From positions 3,640-18,508 of the forward strand of contig DLLX01000035.1 of the NCBI GenBank assembly GCA_002479145.1: a stretch of DNA of 14,869 nucleotides, given 5' to 3'. Within the stretch, counting starts at the first letter, position 1. Each line of letters opens with the position of its first letter. Of the stretch, positions 12,701-14,869 are shown piece by piece. Source of the stretch: Prevotella sp. UBA7551. Lineage in GTDB: Bacteria > Bacteroidota > Bacteroidia > Bacteroidales > Bacteroidaceae. Under the pieces are notes generated by a model. It saw only the letters and a program-made list of their open reading frames with translations. It was not told where the DNA came from and searched no databases. The translations under genes and the position numbers were made by a program.

Positions 12701-12760
12701 ATAAAGCCCCTATTACACGACAAAAGAGCCCCTATTAGAAGATGATAAAGCCCCTATTGC
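12701..12760. repeat. Three iteron-like direct repeats, 22-bp period
   Basis: GCCCCTATT occurs at 12706-12714, 12728-12736 and 12750-12758, so the copies start exactly 22 bp apart, about two helical turns. Copies one and three share the longer ATAAAGCCCCTATT (12701-12714 and 12745-12758), and copy two has AGAGCCCCTATTA. The bases between copies are not conserved. An inverted, one-base-shorter relative, GCAATAGGGC, lies upstream at 12676-12685. The spacing on one face of the helix suggests binding sites for a protein, but no function can be assigned. Confidence 0.75.
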
Positions 12761-12762
12761 AA

Positions 12763-12790
12763 GCGCATTCCACTGGAGGGTGGAATGCGC
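12763..12790. repeat. 11-bp perfect hairpin next to the direct repeats
   Basis: GCGCATTCCAC (12763-12773) and GTGGAATGCGC (12780-12790) are perfect complements with a 6-nt loop, beginning 3 bp after the third repeat. Neither direction is followed by a clean T-tract, so it is not an obvious intrinsic terminator. Confidence 0.65.
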
Positions 12791-12989
12791 ATCGGAAAAA
12801 TCAAATAACTTACTGATAATTAAATATTTATCGTAACAACAACAGACAACAATCCTTCCGCTGAAAGTGCGGTCCACCTACCTATCTGCGGCGGCATCAT
12901 GCTGTCTGCACAGCGTAGCTTACGCCTATTGTTGATGCCATGACACGGGTTGCCCGCTCGCCACGGAAGGGCGGCATGGCGCGCTGCGG

Positions 12990-14363
12990 TCACGCCTTCG
13001 GCTCGTCGTCATGCTCCGCAATGCTGGCCCGATCCTTCAGGTAGGGCTTGTCCTTGCCGTTGAAGCTCTTCACCTTCATGCCGAGCTGACCGGGGAGGAT
13101 GGCGTTGAGGGTGATGCCGACCAGCGCGGCAAGGGCCAGGCCGGAGATGGTCACGGGGCCGATCTGCACGCCGCCGTCGGTGCCATACTGCACGCCAATA
13201 GACACCACCAGGATGAGGGCGGCCACAAAGACGTTGCGCGAAGAAGAGAAATCGACCGAGGTTTCTACAAGGTATCTCACTCCCACGGCCGAGATCATGC
13301 CGTAGAGAATGAGGCTCACCCCACCGATAGTGGCGGCGGGCATCAGCCCAATGAGGCAGGCAAACTTGGGGCAAAAGCTCAGCAGGATGGCAAAACAGGC
13401 TGCCATGCGGATGACCCTGGGGTCGAAGACCTTGGTCAGATTGAGCACGCCGGTGTTCTCGCCGTAGGTGGTGTTGGCGGGGGCGCCGAAGAGCGAGGCC
13501 AACAAGGTGGCCAGTCCGTCGCCACATAGCGTGCGGTGGAGGCCGGGATCCTTGAGGAAGTTCTTGCCCACCGTGCTCTGGATGGCGCACATGTCGCCGA
13601 TGTGCTCCATGATAGTGGCAAAGGCAATGGGGAAAATGGCGATGATGGAGGTGACAGCCAGGTCATAGTCGGGGGCGCTAAAGACCGCCCATACGGTGTG
13701 GTCGGCGCGGATGGGCAGCCCCACCCAGGCGGCATCGTGGAGCCGGGAGAAGTCGACCTCGCCCATGGCGGCGGCCAAGACGTAGGACCCGAGCACGCCG
13801 AGGAGGATGGGGACAATCTTGACGATGCCCCTGCCCCAGATGGAAGTGCCGATGACGACGACGATGGCGGTGATGGCGAGCAGCCAGTTTTGCTGACAGT
13901 TGGCGATGGCCGAGCCGGAGAGGGTCAGGCCGATGGCGATGACCATGGGGCCGGTGACGACGGGCGGGAAGAAGCGCATCACCTTATCGGTGCCGAAGAG
14001 CTTGAGGAGCGTAGCCATGACAAAATACATCAGCGAGGCGGCTGCCACGCCCAGACAGGCATAGTTGAGCGCCATCTCGCTGCTTACGCCTTGGGCCATG
14101 CCCAGTTGCTTGACCGAGGCGTAGCCGCCAAGGAACGCGAAGCTGGAGCCAAGGAAGGCGGGGACTTTCATCTTCGACACCAAATGGAAGATGAGGGTGC
14201 CGATACCGGCAAAGAGCAACGTCGTGCTCACGTCGAGACCCGTGATGAGTGGCACAAGGATGGTGGCGCCAAACATGGCGAACAGGTGCTGGATGCCGAG
14301 CACGACAAACTTTGTCCTGCCCAGTTGGCGGGCATCGTAGATGCCCTGATTGTCAATTTTCAT
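12990..14363 (-). CDS. uraA: NCS2 nucleobase permease, uracil permease type
   Basis: An inner-membrane nucleobase:proton symporter of the NCS2/NAT family, 457 residues and hydrophobic throughout. Family marks: LGSSFAFLGGYASV (71-84, TM3), FFPPVVTGPMVIAIGLTL (131-148), IMEHIGDMCAI (251-261) with substrate-binding Glu253, and GAPANTTYGENTGVLNLTKV (293-312) with Glu302. The EHIG and YGENTG patterns favour uracil over purines, though xanthine cannot be excluded. I chose the ATG at 14361-14363; the longer frame adds 14 residues (from GTG/CTG-type codons at 14405) that run through an AT-rich promoter-like stretch. It lies 103 bp after an AEC transporter gene in the same direction, with no clear terminator between. 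Sampled lines here are near 60-70% GC, above the rest of the window. Confidence 0.92.
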   Translation of the reverse strand: MKIDNQGIYDARQLGRTKFVVLGIQHLFAMFGATILVPLITGLDVSTTLLFAGIGTLIFHLVSKMKVPAFLGSSFAFLGGYASVKQLGMAQGVSSEMALNYACLGVAAASLMYFVMATLLKLFGTDKVMRFFPPVVTGPMVIAIGLTLSGSAIANCQQNWLLAITAIVVVIGTSIWGRGIVKIVPILLGVLGSYVLAAAMGEVDFSRLHDAAWVGLPIRADHTVWAVFSAPDYDLAVTSIIAIFPIAFATIMEHIGDMCAIQSTVGKNFLKDPGLHRTLCGDGLATLLASLFGAPANTTYGENTGVLNLTKVFDPRVIRMAACFAILLSFCPKFACLIGLMPAATIGGVSLILYGMISAVGVRYLVETSVDFSSSRNVFVAALILVVSIGVQYGTDGGVQIGPVTISGLALAALVGITLNAILPGQLGMKVKSFNGKDKPYLKDRASIAEHDDEPKA

Positions 14364-14466
14364 TCTATTAAGGTAACAAAAAATTATATTTTTGGGCGGC
14401 GGCAACGGGGCGATGGCGAATCACCTACGGCAGCAAGAGGCCGAAAGAGGCAGCGACAAGGGGCGG

Positions 14467-14869
14467 TCAGAAGAGCAGCAGGGTCACCAACGGTATCGTC
14501 ACAATGGAGCCGAGGGTGGTGAGGAAGGTCATCTCGGTCATCAGCGAGGGGTTGCGGCCGTACTTCATGCAGAACATCGTGCCAAACGAGGCAACGGGCA
14601 TCGCCATCACCACGGTGTTGATCTGGTTGATGGTGTCGCTCACCCCACAGACCTTGAAGACGAAGAAGGTCGTCGCCGGCACCACCAACAGGCGCAGGAA
14701 GGTGGCGGCATAGACCTTCATGCTGCCCATCATCTCCCGCAGGGGAAGCCGCGCCATGGAGGAGCCGATGACCATCAGCGAGGCGGGCACGGTGATGTTG
14801 CCCACCATCGTGACGGGACGGGCCACCACGTCGGGCACATGCACGCCGAGGGCTACCAGCAACGCCGCG
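14467..14869 (-). CDS. AEC family transporter (partial, N-terminus outside the window)
   Basis: The C-terminal 134 or so residues of an auxin-efflux-carrier (AEC/bile acid:auxin) family permease. The reading frame stays open to the window edge (the last codons read Ala-Ala-Leu-Leu-Val-Ala-Leu), so the start is missing rather than being the TTG at 14862. Visible family segments are GNITVPASLMVIGSSMARL, then VMAMPVASFGTMFCMKYGRN and TTLGSIVTIPLVTLLLF at the C-terminus, matching the last membrane helices of AEC carriers. Substrates in this family vary (malate, malonate, auxin and others), so none is assigned. It is upstream of, and probably co-transcribed with, the permease gene. Confidence 0.85.
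   Translation of the reverse strand, partial: AALLVALGVHVPDVVARPVTMVGNITVPASLMVIGSSMARLPLREMMGSMKVYAATFLRLLVVPATTFFVFKVCGVSDTINQINTVVMAMPVASFGTMFCMKYGRNPSLMTEMTFLTTLGSIVTIPLVTLLLF

Larger units (their letters stand above)
12428..12989. other. 562-bp gene-free region with direct repeats and hairpins
   Basis: No convincing gene lies here. From left to right it holds a TAATTTTG box (12433-12440), an A/T-rich stretch to about 12,500, a 34-codon plus-strand frame (12500-12604) without recognisable features, three GCCCCTATT direct repeats at exact 22-bp spacing (12706-12758) with a possible inverted copy at 12676-12685, an 11-bp perfect hairpin (12763-12790), an AT-rich tract (about 12795-12853), and a GC-rich end with small stems, including GCCATG (12937-12942) with CATGGC (12975-12980), before the permease stop. 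No good terminator for the permease is visible. Confidence 0.6.

Noticed and set aside
12701..12760. Direct repeats interpreted as a CRISPR array
   Set aside because: The conserved core is only 9-14 bp with 8-13 bp between copies, far below CRISPR repeat and spacer lengths, and no cas gene is present.
12763..12790. Hairpin near the repeats read as the terminator of the permease gene
   Set aside because: It lies 200 bp beyond the permease stop and is followed on that strand by TTGCAATAGGGG rather than a T-tract.
13011..14522. Long plus-strand frames opposite the permease and AEC genes
   Set aside because: They are antisense shadows created by high GC at codon third positions; the translations are Gly/Asp/His/Glu-rich low-complexity sequences, while the minus-strand frames encode recognisable transporters.

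Overview
The window looks like chromosomal core DNA from a member of the Bacteroidales, most likely Prevotellaceae. Four things point there: the protein families (a DUF1599 protein, the DoxX-like 'BT_3928 family' protein, a lipoprotein whose mature end begins Cys-Gly-Asp-Asp-Asp-Asp, and a PafA-type alkaline phosphatase), promoters of the Bacteroidetes type (TTG, 19-20 bp, TAnnTTTG), starts that mostly lack Shine-Dalgarno sequences, and GC of roughly 55% rising above 60% at the right end. Genus and species cannot be fixed from the sequence alone. I found no rRNA, tRNA, CRISPR array, insertion sequence, phage gene or integrase.

Layout, left to right. (1) 156-3974, minus strand: lipoprotein, exodeoxyribonuclease III, SGNH hydrolase, MBOAT O-acyltransferase. 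They are packed tightly (5-bp gap, 4-bp ATGA overlap, 110-bp gap); the last two form a surface-glycan O-acylation pair. (2) 4156-8492, minus strand: DUF1599 protein, BT_3928-family membrane protein, triosephosphate isomerase (tpiA), SPOR-domain protein, GTP cyclohydrolase I (folE). A well-formed promoter lies just upstream of the DUF1599 gene, and three of the intercistronic gaps contain a hairpin. (3) 8756-9769, minus strand: class II fructose-bisphosphate aldolase, with its own promoter and terminator. (4) 10102-10737, plus strand: HD-domain phosphohydrolase, divergent from the aldolase. (5) 10949-12427, minus strand: secreted PafA-type alkaline phosphatase, convergent with the HD gene and separated from it by a strong hairpin terminator. 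(6) 12428-12989: 562 bp without a convincing gene, holding 22-bp-periodic direct repeats, an 11-bp perfect hairpin and an AT-rich tract. (7) 12990-14869, minus strand: uracil/xanthine permease (NCS2) and the 3' part of an AEC-family transporter cut by the window edge.

Together the genes cover central glycolysis (aldolase and triosephosphate isomerase, adjacent reactions in separate transcription units), folate/pterin entry (folE), base-excision repair (exoIII), nucleobase uptake, periplasmic phosphate scavenging and surface-polymer acylation. The gene content is ordinary. The least explained feature is the repeat/hairpin block at about 12,676-12,853. I do not see a convincing undescribed multi-gene system.
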